A stretch of 6,068 nucleotides of DNA from Beijerinckiaceae bacterium (lineage in GTDB: Bacteria > Pseudomonadota > Alphaproteobacteria > Rhizobiales > Beijerinckiaceae): positions 1 through 6,068 of the forward strand of contig JAKONB010000436.1 in NCBI GenBank assembly GCA_022702195.1, in the 5' to 3' direction. The notes under the pieces were generated by a model, which was not told the origin of the DNA, made no database searches, and saw nothing but the letters and a program-made list of their open reading frames with translations. The translations under genes and the position numbers were made by a program. Shown piece after piece: positions 1-6,068 of the stretch (within the stretch, counting starts at the first letter, position 1; each line of letters opens with the position of its first letter).

Positions 1-1004
1 TTGGTCGCCTTGGAATCGTTGACGAAGAGCACCCGGCCGCGACGGCCCACCGTCTCCATCCGGTGAGGTAGACCGGGGAAGCTTGCCAGCCCGTCGGCGA
101 TCTGCTCGGCACTCACGCCGAGCGTCCGCACCACCGCGACGGCCACGGCGGCATTCTGCCAATTGTGGGCGCCCCGCAGGGTGCCGATGCCGGACAGGTT
201 GGCGATCTCGGCTCCGCCAGCCTCGAACACCGACGAGTCCGAGGCCGTGAGGTCGGCTTGGGTAGATTCCGAACCGACATGCACCCGTACCCGCTCACCC
301 GACAGGGCGGCCGCGATGGCGCGGCTCGGCACGTCGTCGACGCCGATCACCGCCAGATCCGCCCCGGCCACTAAGCGCTGCTTGATGGCCGCGTAATTCT
401 CGAGGGTTCCGTGCCGGTCGAGATGGTCCGGCGTGACGTTGAGGAGCACGCCGATGCTGGGCTTCAGCGACGGCGTGAGGTCGATCTGGAACGAGGACAA
501 CTCGATCACGTGGACCCGGTCCGTTGAGGGCGGCTCCAGCGACAGGATCGCGGTGCCGATATTGCCGCCCACCTGCACGTCGCGGCCCGCATCGGCCAGA
601 ATATGGGCGATCAGCGCGGTGGTGGTCGACTTGCCGTTGGTGCCCGTGATGGCGACGAACGGCGCGGCGGGTGCAAGCGTTGCGCGCTCGCGGCAGAACA
701 GCTCGATATCGCCGATGATCTCGATGCCCTCGGCCCTGGCCCGCTCGACGGTCCAATGCGGGACCGGATGGGTCAGGGGCACGCCCGGCGCCAGGATCAG
801 GGCGGAGAAGCCCGACCAATCCGCCTCGCGCAGGTCGAACACCATCAGGCCCTGTTCCCGCGCGCGGGCGGCACTGTCCGGGCTGTCGTCCCAGGCGAGG
901 ACGTCGGCTCCCCCAGCGATGAGCGCTCGGGCGGTGGCGAGCCCGGAGCCGCCGAGGCCGAACAGGGCGACCTTGCGGCCGGCGAAGGTGGTGACGGGAA
1001 TCAT
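1..1004 (-). CDS. murD: UDP-N-acetylmuramoyl-L-alanine--D-glutamate ligase (MurD), 3' end cut by window edge
   Basis: MurD is the cytoplasmic ATP-dependent ligase that adds D-glutamate to UDP-MurNAc-L-Ala, the second amino-acid step of the peptidoglycan stem peptide. The window holds 334 complete codons of a protein that is usually about 450-470 residues. What is seen: an N-terminal Rossmann-like UDP-substrate domain opening with KVALFGLGGSGLATA (residues 11-25), then the Mur ligase ATP-binding P-loop TGTNGKSTT (120-128), GGNIG (146-150), ELSSFQ (168-173), and the NVTPDHLDRH metal/substrate motif (189-198). Lys208 in NYAAIKQRL matches the lysine that is carbamylated in the family. GAHNWQNAAVA (278-288) follows, then LPHRME (312-317). 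The reading ends inside the NDSKATN motif at the start of the C-terminal domain. The ATG at 1004-1002 is chosen because it gives the expected N-terminus and shares one base with the mraY stop. No strong Shine-Dalgarno is visible, so coupling to mraY is likely. The frame is open to the edge, so I see truncation by the window and not a broken gene. Confidence 0.97.
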   Translation of the reverse strand, partial: MIPVTTFAGRKVALFGLGGSGLATARALIAGGADVLAWDDSPDSAARAREQGLMVFDLREADWSGFSALILAPGVPLTHPVPHWTVERARAEGIEIIGDIELFCRERATLAPAAPFVAITGTNGKSTTTALIAHILADAGRDVQVGGNIGTAILSLEPPSTDRVHVIELSSFQIDLTPSLKPSIGVLLNVTPDHLDRHGTLENYAAIKQRLVAGADLAVIGVDDVPSRAIAAALSGERVRVHVGSESTQADLTASDSSVFEAGGAEIANLSGIGTLRGAHNWQNAAVAVAVVRTLGVSAEQIADGLASFPGLPHRMETVGRRGRVLFVNDSKAT

Positions 1005-1006
1005 CA
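1002..1006 (-). other. mraY/murD stop-start overlap (TGATG)
   Basis: Read on the minus strand, TGATG contains the mraY stop (TGA, 1006-1004) and the murD start (ATG, 1004-1002), which share one base. Such junctions usually let a terminating ribosome restart on the next gene. The absence of a clear Shine-Dalgarno before murD fits this. The coupling is inferred; the overlap is read directly. Confidence 0.85.
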
Positions 1007-2086
1007 GCGCAGCTTCAGCGTGGCGAGGCCGGCCAGCGCCAGGATCACGGCGATGATCCAGAACCGGATCACGACCTGCGGCTCCTTCCAGCCCTTCTGC
1101 TCGAAATGGTGGTGGATCGGCGCCATGCGGAACACGCGCTTGCCCGTGAGCTTGAACGACGCGACCTGGATGATCACCGACATGATCTCGAGCACGAACA
1201 GGCCGCCGACGATGGCGAGGACGATCTCGTGCTTGGTGGCCACCGCCACGGTGCCGAGCAGGCCGCCGAGCGCCAGGGAGCCGGTATCGCCCATGAAGAT
1301 CTGGGCGGGCGGCGCGTTGAACCACAGGAAGCCGAGCCCCGCCCCGATCACCGCGCCGCAGACGACGGCGAGTTCGCCGGTGTCGCGCACGTAGTTCACC
1401 TGCAGGTAGCCGGCGGTGAAGACGTTGCCCACCAGATAGGCGATGACCCCGAACGTGCCGCAGGCGATCATCACCGGCACGATGGCCAGCCCGTCGAGAC
1501 CATCGGTGATGTTCACGGCATTGCCGGCGCCGACGATGACGAAACCGGCGAACAGCACGTAGAACCAGCCGAGATTGAGCAGCGCGTCCTTGAAGACCGG
1601 GAAGGCGAGCTGGTTCTGCAAAGCGGGGGCCGAGTAGACCGAGATCAGCAGACAGGCCGATATGGCGATGGCCGCTTCGAGTGCGAGGCGGAACTTGCCG
1701 GAAAAACCCTTGTGCGACTGCTTCGTCACCTTGAGGAAATCGTCATAGAAGCCGATGGCCCCGAAGCCAAGGGTCACGGCCAGCGTCACCCAGACATAGT
1801 GGTTGCGCGGGTTGGCCCAGAGCAGGATCGCCACGATGGCGCCGGCCAGGATCATCAGCCCGCCCATGGTGGGGGTGCCGCGCTTGGTCAGGTGGGTCTG
1901 CGGGCCGTCGTCGCGGATCGGCTGGCCCTTGCCCTGGCGCAGGCGCAGCAGCGAGATGATCAGCGGCCCGAACCAGAACACGAACAGGCCCGCCGTGAAC
2001 AGCGCCCCGCCCGTGCGGAAGGTGATGTAGCGGAAGACGTTGAGCGCCGAAACGGTGCCGCTCAGTTCCGACAGGAGATACAGCAT
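1004..2086 (-). CDS. mraY: Phospho-N-acetylmuramoyl-pentapeptide-transferase (MraY)
   Basis: MraY is an integral inner-membrane enzyme. It transfers phospho-MurNAc-pentapeptide from its UDP carrier to undecaprenyl phosphate, giving lipid I and UMP with Mg2+. The protein has 360 residues, the same length as E. coli MraY, and aligns with it by eye from end to end. About ten hydrophobic segments are visible, near residues 27-47, 75-91, 97-113, 138-152, 175-190, 201-220, 241-257, 271-283, 289-308 and 339-357, which is the number known for the family. Signature elements are intact: RDDGPQTHLTKRGTPTMGG (58-76), the Asp pair D115-D116 in GFYDDFLK, NITDGLDGL (192-200), FMGDTGSLALGG with D267 (264-275), and the MAPIHHHFE loop (321-329). 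The start ATG at 2086-2084 gives the usual short N-terminus before NVFRYITFR, but there is no convincing Shine-Dalgarno. A 109-base gap separates it from murF upstream, and its stop overlaps the murD start. The UDP-MurNAc-pentapeptide made through MurF is its direct substrate. Confidence 0.98.
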   Translation of the reverse strand: MLYLLSELSGTVSALNVFRYITFRTGGALFTAGLFVFWFGPLIISLLRLRQGKGQPIRDDGPQTHLTKRGTPTMGGLMILAGAIVAILLWANPRNHYVWVTLAVTLGFGAIGFYDDFLKVTKQSHKGFSGKFRLALEAAIAISACLLISVYSAPALQNQLAFPVFKDALLNLGWFYVLFAGFVIVGAGNAVNITDGLDGLAIVPVMIACGTFGVIAYLVGNVFTAGYLQVNYVRDTGELAVVCGAVIGAGLGFLWFNAPPAQIFMGDTGSLALGGLLGTVAVATKHEIVLAIVGGLFVLEIMSVIIQVASFKLTGKRVFRMAPIHHHFEQKGWKEPQVVIRFWIIAVILALAGLATLKLR

Positions 2087-2195
2087 CCAGCACCCGGGCG
2101 CGGTTTTCGATAAAAGGAACGTGCCGGTGCGACGGGCCGCGTGCCCCCCGCCCGGTCATCCGAGCCGAGGCCGGCGTGCAGAACGCGCCGGCGAT
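2087..2195 (-). other. murF-mraY intergenic spacer (109 bp)
   Basis: This is the only non-coding gap in the window. Going from murF toward mraY it holds a perfect hairpin, a GC-rich middle with a weaker bulged hairpin (arms near 2131-2137 and 2150-2157), and an AT-rich patch (about 2103-2117, reading TTTTATCGAAAA on the minus strand) about 20-30 bases before the mraY start. I see no clear -35/-10 pair, no T-run directly after either hairpin, and no good ribosome binding site before mraY. An open frame starting at 2159 runs through here in another phase of mraY, but it looks like a shadow and not a gene. Confidence 0.7.
2170..2192 (-). repeat. Perfect inverted repeat / hairpin just after murF
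   Basis: The arms GCCGGCG and CGCCGGC (2170-2176 and 2186-2192) are perfectly complementary over 7 bases around a 9-base loop. The stem begins 3 bases past the murF stop. All stem pairs are G-C, so it should be stable in RNA. No T-run follows it in the direction of transcription, so it is not a standard intrinsic terminator. It may stabilise or help process the transcript, or it may be a chance product of high GC. Confidence 0.5.
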
Positions 2196-3638
2196 TCAGG
2201 CTTCGGTGTTGGCGCCCGCGTACCGGGCTTTCAGCGCTTCGACAATCCGCCCCATGCGGATGCTGTTGGATCCCTTGACCATCACGGCATCGCCTGGCCG
2301 CAGGCTGGCGAGGATCGGGTCGAGGAGTTCGCCGGAATGCGCGGCCGAGACGCCGCGCCGGCTGATCGGCATCGCCTCGAACAGGTGACGCATCAGCGGA
2401 CCCGCCGTGAACACGAGGTCGACCTTGGCGGCATCCACGGCAGAAGCCAGCTCGCGGTGATGCGCTTCGGCGCCCGCCCCGAGCTCCAGCATGTCGCCCA
2501 GCACCGCGATGCGGCGCCCGCGCGGCCCGGTCTCGATGGTCGACAGCGTCGACAGGGCAGCCCGGACCGAGGCTGGGTTGGCGTTGTAGCTCTCGTCCAC
2601 CAGGAAGGCTTCGCCCTCGCCGATCCGCAGGGCGGTGCGCTCGCCACGCCCCACCGGCGGCTTCAAGGCCGCGAGGGACAGGGCGGCCCGCGCCAGATCG
2701 GCCCCCAGCGCGTGGATGACCGCCATGATCCCAAGGGAATTCATTGCCGTGTGCCGCCCGGCCGTGCCGAGCTGGTAGGTCACAGGAATGCCCATGATGG
2801 TGGCGTCCACCACCGAGAGATCGGGGCGCAGGACGATGCGCTGCGCCCGCACATCCGCCTCCGGATGCTCGCCGAACGTGATCACCCGCCCTGCCTTCGA
2901 GGCTTGGGCATGGGCCAGCATCCGCGAAAAATTCGGGTTGTCGCGGTTGATGATCGCGGTACCGCCGACGGAAAGCCCCGAGAAGATCTCGCCCTTGGCG
3001 TCGGCGATGGCCGAGACGGATGCGAAATGCTCGATATGGACCGGCTCGACGGTGGTGATCAGCGCGATGTCGGGCCGGACCATGGCGGTGAGCGGAACGA
3101 TCTCGCCCGGATGGTTCATGCCGATCTCGAACACGCCGTAATCGCTATCGGCCGGCATCCGGGCGAGGGTGAGGGGCACGCCCCAATGGTTGTTGTAAGA
3201 GGCGATGGAAGCGTGGGTCCGCCCCTGCGCCGAGAGGACGTGGCGCAGCGCCTCCTTGGTACCGGTCTTGCCCACCGAGCCGGTGACGGCGACGATGCCG
3301 GCCCGGGTCCGGGCACGGGCTGCGAGACCGAGCGCCCGCATCGCATCGAGGACGGAGTCGTCGCCGGTCTGCCGCACTGCCAGCACCGCGCCCGCCCCGG
3401 CGAAGTCCGCTGCGTGCTCGTCCGCCACCACGGCGGCGGCGGCCCCCCGCGACAGGGCGTTGCGCACGAAATCGTGCCCGTCCCGCGCGTCGCCCCGGAT
3501 GGCGAAGAACAGGTCGCCGGGCTGAAGCGTCCGCGTGTCGATGGAGGCGCCGGTAATGGGCTTGGGCACGCCCCGCAAGGTGCCGCCCGTGGCGGCTTCC
3601 AGGGCGTCGGGGGTCCAGAGCGGAGGCGTGTCGTTCAT
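2196..3638 (-). CDS. murF: UDP-N-acetylmuramoyl-tripeptide--D-alanyl-D-alanine ligase (MurF)
   Basis: MurF is the cytoplasmic ligase that uses ATP to join D-Ala-D-Ala to UDP-MurNAc-L-Ala-D-Glu-meso-DAP, finishing the soluble pentapeptide precursor. The protein has 480 residues, close to the usual 450-480. The N-terminal substrate domain carries the family pattern DTRTLQPGDLFFAIRG (34-49). The central ATPase domain has the P-loop TGSVGKTGTKE (119-129, Lys124), SYNNHWGVPLTL (147-158), FEIGMNHPGEI (170-180), VEPVHIEHF (197-205), and Lys215 in DAKGEIFSGL. The C-terminal domain has RGER (331-334), DESYNANP (348-355), LGDMLELG (380-387) and KGSNSIRM (455-462). The DESYNANP and SVGKT forms separate MurF from MurC, MurD and MurE. 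The ATG at 3638-3636 overlaps the murE stop in ATGA, and no better start is available. Downstream comes a hairpin and then mraY, which consumes the MurF product. No frameshift or missing key residue is seen. Confidence 0.98.
   Translation of the reverse strand: MNDTPPLWTPDALEAATGGTLRGVPKPITGASIDTRTLQPGDLFFAIRGDARDGHDFVRNALSRGAAAAVVADEHAADFAGAGAVLAVRQTGDDSVLDAMRALGLAARARTRAGIVAVTGSVGKTGTKEALRHVLSAQGRTHASIASYNNHWGVPLTLARMPADSDYGVFEIGMNHPGEIVPLTAMVRPDIALITTVEPVHIEHFASVSAIADAKGEIFSGLSVGGTAIINRDNPNFSRMLAHAQASKAGRVITFGEHPEADVRAQRIVLRPDLSVVDATIMGIPVTYQLGTAGRHTAMNSLGIMAVIHALGADLARAALSLAALKPPVGRGERTALRIGEGEAFLVDESYNANPASVRAALSTLSTIETGPRGRRIAVLGDMLELGAGAEAHHRELASAVDAAKVDLVFTAGPLMRHLFEAMPISRRGVSAAHSGELLDPILASLRPGDAVMVKGSNSIRMGRIVEALKARYAGANTEA
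3635..3638 (-). other. murE/murF 4-base ATGA overlap
   Basis: On the minus strand, ATGA holds the murF start (ATG, 3638-3636) and the murE stop (TGA, 3637-3635). The upstream sequence offers only a weak purine stretch (GCGGAA) as a possible Shine-Dalgarno, so translation of murF is probably coupled to murE. The coupling is inferred; the overlap is read directly. Confidence 0.85.
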
Positions 3639-5098
3639 GCTGAGCGTTCCGCGCTCGCAGCCCGGAGGACCTCGTGATCCGAGAAGGGCAGAACCTGTGA
3701 TCCCACGATCTGGCCGGTTTCATGGCCCTTGCCGGCCACCACCAGCACGTCGCCGGGCTGGAGTGCCGCGACGGCCACCCGAATGGCCTCCGCCCGGTCG
3801 CCGATCTCCACGGCGCCGGGGGCCGCCGCCAGGATGGCAGCGCGGATCGCGGCGGGCTCCTCGGTTCGGGGATTGTCGTCGGTGACGATGACGGCGTCGG
3901 CCTTCTCGGCGGCGATCGCCCCCATCAGCGGGCGCTTGCCCCGATCGCGATCCCCGCCGCAGCCGAAAACCACACGGAGCTTGCCGGTCGCGAAGGGCCG
4001 CAGGGCGGTGAGCACGCTGTCCAGCGCCTCGGGCTTGTGCGCGTAATCCACGAGGCACAGGGCGCCGTTCACCTCGCCGATCCGCTCCATGCGGCCGGGG
4101 ACGCCGGTGAGGTGGTCCAGGGCGGCGAAGATCGCGGCCGGGTCGGCGGCACCGGCCGGGGTCGCCAGGGCGAGGCCGGCGGCCACCAGAGCGTTCTCGA
4201 CCTGGAACGCGCCGACCAGCGGAAGCCGGACGCGGAATCGTTTGCCGGCGTGCCGCAGGGTGAGGCCCTGAGCGAACCCCTCGGTGCGCGCTTCTTCGAG
4301 CACCAGCGTGGTGCCATTCCGGCCGGTCGGCCAAACGTCGAGGCCGGCCTTGGCGGCGGCGGCGGCGACGCGCTCGGCATGGGCGCCGTCCGCGTTGATC
4401 ACGGCCGGAACGCCCGTCGGCGCCAGGGTGGTGAAGAGGCGCAGCTTGGCCGCGAGATACTCGTCGATGGTCGCGTGATAATCGAGATGGTCGCGGCCGA
4501 GATTGGTGAAACCGACGGCGGCGAGGCGCACCCCGTCGAGGCGTCGCTGCTCGATACCGTGGGAGGAGGCCTCCATCGCCAGATCGGTGATGCCGTCACG
4601 GGCGAGTTGGTCGAGAGTCCGGTGCAGGGTGACCGGATCCGGCGTGGTCAGCGACCCGTATGTGGCCCCCCGATTGGTGACGATGCCGACCGTGCCGAGA
4701 CTCGCGGAATCCCGCCCGATCCGGCTCAGGATCTGGCGCACGAAATCGGCCACCGAACTCTTGCCGCTGGTGCCGGTGACCGCCACCACGGTCCCGGGCT
4801 GTCCGGGATGGAGCCGCGCCGCGCCGAGCGCCAGGCTGCGCCGCGCGTCCGCGACGGCAATGTACGGCACGGCCGCGTCGAGATCGCCGGGCCTATTGCC
4901 CTCCCCCACCACCGCCACGGCCCCGGCCACCGCCGCCTTAGCGGCGAACAGGCGGCCGTCGGCGGTCGTGCCGGGCACCGCCACGAATACGAAGCCGGGC
5001 TTCACGCTCCGCGAATCCGCGGTGAGGCCGGTGACGGGGAGCGCCGCGCCGGCGGCTTGCGCCTCCGGGAACAGGGTGCCGAGGGTCGAGCCGCTCAT
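3635..5098 (-). CDS. murE: UDP-N-acetylmuramoyl-L-alanyl-D-glutamate--2,6-diaminopimelate ligase (MurE)
   Basis: MurE is the cytoplasmic ATP-dependent ligase that adds the third residue of the stem peptide to UDP-MurNAc-L-Ala-D-Glu. The protein has 487 residues (E. coli MurE has about 495). The N-terminal UDP-substrate domain shows LTADSRSVKPGFVFVAVPG (25-43). The ATPase domain has the P-loop TGTSGKSS (108-115, Lys113), LGTVG (134-138), TTPDP (151-155), MEASSHG (175-181), TNLGRDHLDYH (198-208), and Lys218 in YLAAKLRLF, matching the carbamylated lysine of the family. The C-terminal domain has GRMERI (335-340), VDYAHKPEAL (350-359), GCGGDRDRGKRPLMG (379-393), DDNPRTEEP (407-415) and AGKGHE (455-460). 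DNPR is the motif of enzymes that use meso-diaminopimelate and not lysine, so DAP-type peptidoglycan is inferred. One small oddity is the P-loop, where Ser replaces the common Asn and Ser follows the Lys in place of Thr. The ATG at 5098-5096 overlaps the ftsI stop, and the murF start overlaps its stop. Confidence 0.98.
   Translation of the reverse strand: MSGSTLGTLFPEAQAAGAALPVTGLTADSRSVKPGFVFVAVPGTTADGRLFAAKAAVAGAVAVVGEGNRPGDLDAAVPYIAVADARRSLALGAARLHPGQPGTVVAVTGTSGKSSVADFVRQILSRIGRDSASLGTVGIVTNRGATYGSLTTPDPVTLHRTLDQLARDGITDLAMEASSHGIEQRRLDGVRLAAVGFTNLGRDHLDYHATIDEYLAAKLRLFTTLAPTGVPAVINADGAHAERVAAAAAKAGLDVWPTGRNGTTLVLEEARTEGFAQGLTLRHAGKRFRVRLPLVGAFQVENALVAAGLALATPAGAADPAAIFAALDHLTGVPGRMERIGEVNGALCLVDYAHKPEALDSVLTALRPFATGKLRVVFGCGGDRDRGKRPLMGAIAAEKADAVIVTDDNPRTEEPAAIRAAILAAAPGAVEIGDRAEAIRVAVAALQPGDVLVVAGKGHETGQIVGSQVLPFSDHEVLRAASAERSA
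5095..5098 (-). other. ftsI/murE 4-base ATGA overlap
   Basis: On the minus strand, ATGA contains the murE start (5098-5096) and the ftsI stop (TGA, 5097-5095). No Shine-Dalgarno is recognisable in the preceding GTCGACGCGCG, so murE is probably translated by ribosomes finishing ftsI. This ties the septal transpeptidase and the precursor ligase to one message. The coupling is inferred; the overlap is read directly. Confidence 0.85.
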
Positions 5099-6068
5099 CG
5101 CGCGTCGACCATGGTCGCGTGGTAGGCGCCGAGCTTCACCATCAGGGGGAAGGGCTTCACGGGCGGATCGAATTGCGGCGGCAGGCCGAGGATGGGGGCG
5201 ACGCGCTCGATCACCCGGCCGGTGACGACGCCGGAATTCCAGGCGGCGGTGGCGTAGCCACCCGATTCCGGCAACCCCTGCGGCTCGTCCATGATGGTGA
5301 CGAAGAGGTATTTCGGCTTGTCCATGGGCGCGGCGGCCATGAAGGTGGTGAACAGGCGGTTCTTCACGTAGCGGCCATGGATCACCTTCTCGGCGGTGCC
5401 GGTCTTGCCGCCGACGAAGTAATACGGGATCGCGGCCTTCTTGGCCGAGCCCTCCACCGCGTTGAGGCGCATGATGAAGCGCATCGCCTCGCTGGTCTCG
5501 GGCTTGAGCACCCGCGTCGCCTTGGCGAGCGCGTCCGCCTCGGTGGTCTTCAGGAACGTCGGTGTCATCAGGAAGCCGCCATTGGCGATAGCCCCCACAG
5601 CAGCCGTCGCCTGGAGCGGCGCCACCGCGAGGCCGTGGCCGAACGCGATGGTGATGGTGTTGATCTCGGTCCAGCGCGGGGGGACGATCGGCTCCGCGCT
5701 CTCGGGCAGCTCCGTCCGCATCCGGTCGGTGAGGCCCATCTTTTTCAGGAACGCCTTGTGGCCGGGCACGCCGATGCCGAGGGCCATCTTGGCCGAGCCG
5801 ATGTTGGAGGAGTGGGTGAACACCTCCGGCATGGTGATGACGCGGTTGGTGCCGTGATATTCGTGGATCTTCGAGCGGCCCCAGTTCAGCACGCCGCCGC
5901 GGGTGTCGAAGGTCGAATTGACGTTGTACTTGCCGGAATCCAGCGCCATGGCGAGCGTCATCGCCTTGAAGGTCGAGCCCATCTCGTAGACGCCGACATT
6001 CATCCGGTTGATGCGGTCGTCCGACAACGCGTCCTTCGGCTCGTTCGGGTCGAAATCCGGATAGGAGG
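5095..6068 (-). CDS. ftsI: Peptidoglycan D,D-transpeptidase FtsI (PBP3), C-terminal part; 5' end outside window
   Basis: FtsI is the class B penicillin-binding protein of the divisome. It is anchored in the inner membrane with its catalytic domain in the periplasm, where it cross-links septal peptidoglycan. The window holds 323 residues plus two bases of another codon. All three active-site motifs of the transpeptidase domain are present: STFK with the acylated serine (visible residues 31-34, serine codon 5976-5974), SSN (86-88, in THSSNIGSAK) and KTGT (221-224, in VGGKTGTAEK). The context GVYEMGSTFK and the FGHGLAVAPLQ segment (142-152) are typical of FtsI/PBP2-type class B enzymes. Its place directly before murE separates FtsI from PBP2/MrdA. 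The N-terminal membrane anchor and pedestal domain lie beyond the right edge. The frame is open to base 6068, and the TTG at 6027 is an internal leucine codon, not a start. The stop overlaps the murE start. No frameshift is seen. Confidence 0.96.
   Translation of the reverse strand, partial: SYPDFDPNEPKDALSDDRINRMNVGVYEMGSTFKAMTLAMALDSGKYNVNSTFDTRGGVLNWGRSKIHEYHGTNRVITMPEVFTHSSNIGSAKMALGIGVPGHKAFLKKMGLTDRMRTELPESAEPIVPPRWTEINTITIAFGHGLAVAPLQATAAVGAIANGGFLMTPTFLKTTEADALAKATRVLKPETSEAMRFIMRLNAVEGSAKKAAIPYYFVGGKTGTAEKVIHGRYVKNRLFTTFMAAAPMDKPKYLFVTIMDEPQGLPESGGYATAAWNSGVVTGRVIERVAPILGLPPQFDPPVKPFPLMVKLGAYHATMVDAR

Noticed and set aside
433..1394. Plus-strand open frames across murD and the mraY 3' end
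   Set aside because: They overlap two well-supported minus-strand genes, cross the gene junction without regard to it, and show no motif.
1106..2113. 335-codon plus-strand open frame covering mraY
   Set aside because: It is antisense to mraY. The translation is mostly His, Asp, Glu, Gln and Arg, which is what results from reading membrane-protein codons backwards, and it has no recognisable fold or start signal.
1743..2159. Minus-strand 138-codon frame starting in the murF-mraY gap
   Set aside because: After the gap it runs in a different phase of mraY, and the peptide is Arg/Pro/His-rich with no recognised family. No ribosome binding site is apparent, so it is treated as a shadow.
2131..2192. 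Intrinsic terminator between murF and mraY
   Set aside because: The hairpins are not followed directly by a T-run. The nearest T-rich run (about 2111-2118) is some 13 bases past the second, bulged hairpin. Termination here would also split the essential pathway genes downstream from their message.
2040..3677. 545-codon plus-strand open frame covering all of murF
   Set aside because: It lies exactly antisense to a clearly recognised murF. Its translation is rich in Arg, Gly, His and Asp with no domain that I recognise. Long antisense open frames are expected in high-GC genes because stop codons are rare in this phase.
3722..5125. 467-codon plus-strand open frame covering murE
   Set aside because: It is an antisense shadow of murE with the same low-complexity Gly/Arg/Ala/His-rich composition and no family motif.
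5095..6027. A complete short gene starting at TTG 6027
   Set aside because: The frame stays open to base 6068 and the upstream residues continue a normal FtsI sequence before STFK. The TTG is therefore an internal codon of a gene cut by the window edge.
1..6068. A novel defence, mobile or biosynthetic system hidden in the window
   Set aside because: Apart from 109 bases, all of the window is accounted for by conserved dcw genes in standard order. I saw no direct repeats, integrase or transposase, tRNA, CRISPR or composition shift.

Overview
This window is a stretch of the division and cell wall (dcw) cluster of a high-GC bacterium, with every gene on the minus strand. In transcription order (right to left) it holds the 3' part of ftsI, complete murE, murF and mraY, and the 5' part of murD. 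This is the canonical dcw order. The GC-rich codon use, the meso-diaminopimelate-type MurE and the protein sequences fit an alphaproteobacterium of the Rhizobiales/Hyphomicrobiales. A Methylobacterium-like genome is my best guess, but that is recall-based inference and not proven from the window.

Layout: 6068-5095 encodes the FtsI (PBP3) transpeptidase domain, and its upstream part lies beyond the right edge. 5098-3635 is murE, 3638-2196 is murF, 2195-2087 is a 109-base gap, 2086-1004 is mraY, and 1004 to the left edge is murD, which is cut off inside its C-terminal domain. The ftsI/murE and murE/murF junctions are 4-base ATGA overlaps, and mraY/murD is a 1-base TGATG overlap. This suggests one polycistronic transcript with translational coupling. 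The only break is the murF-mraY gap, which contains a perfect 7-bp hairpin just after the murF stop, a weaker second hairpin and a small AT-rich patch.

Together the genes make and use the peptidoglycan precursor. MurD adds D-Glu to UDP-MurNAc-L-Ala, MurE adds meso-DAP, MurF adds D-Ala-D-Ala, and MraY moves the resulting phospho-MurNAc-pentapeptide onto undecaprenyl phosphate to give lipid I. FtsI later cross-links septal peptidoglycan. All catalytic motifs that fall inside the window are intact.

I see no mobile element, CRISPR array, RNA gene, foreign-looking segment or undescribed system. The long plus-strand open frames are antisense shadows of the mur genes. The findings below are therefore modest.
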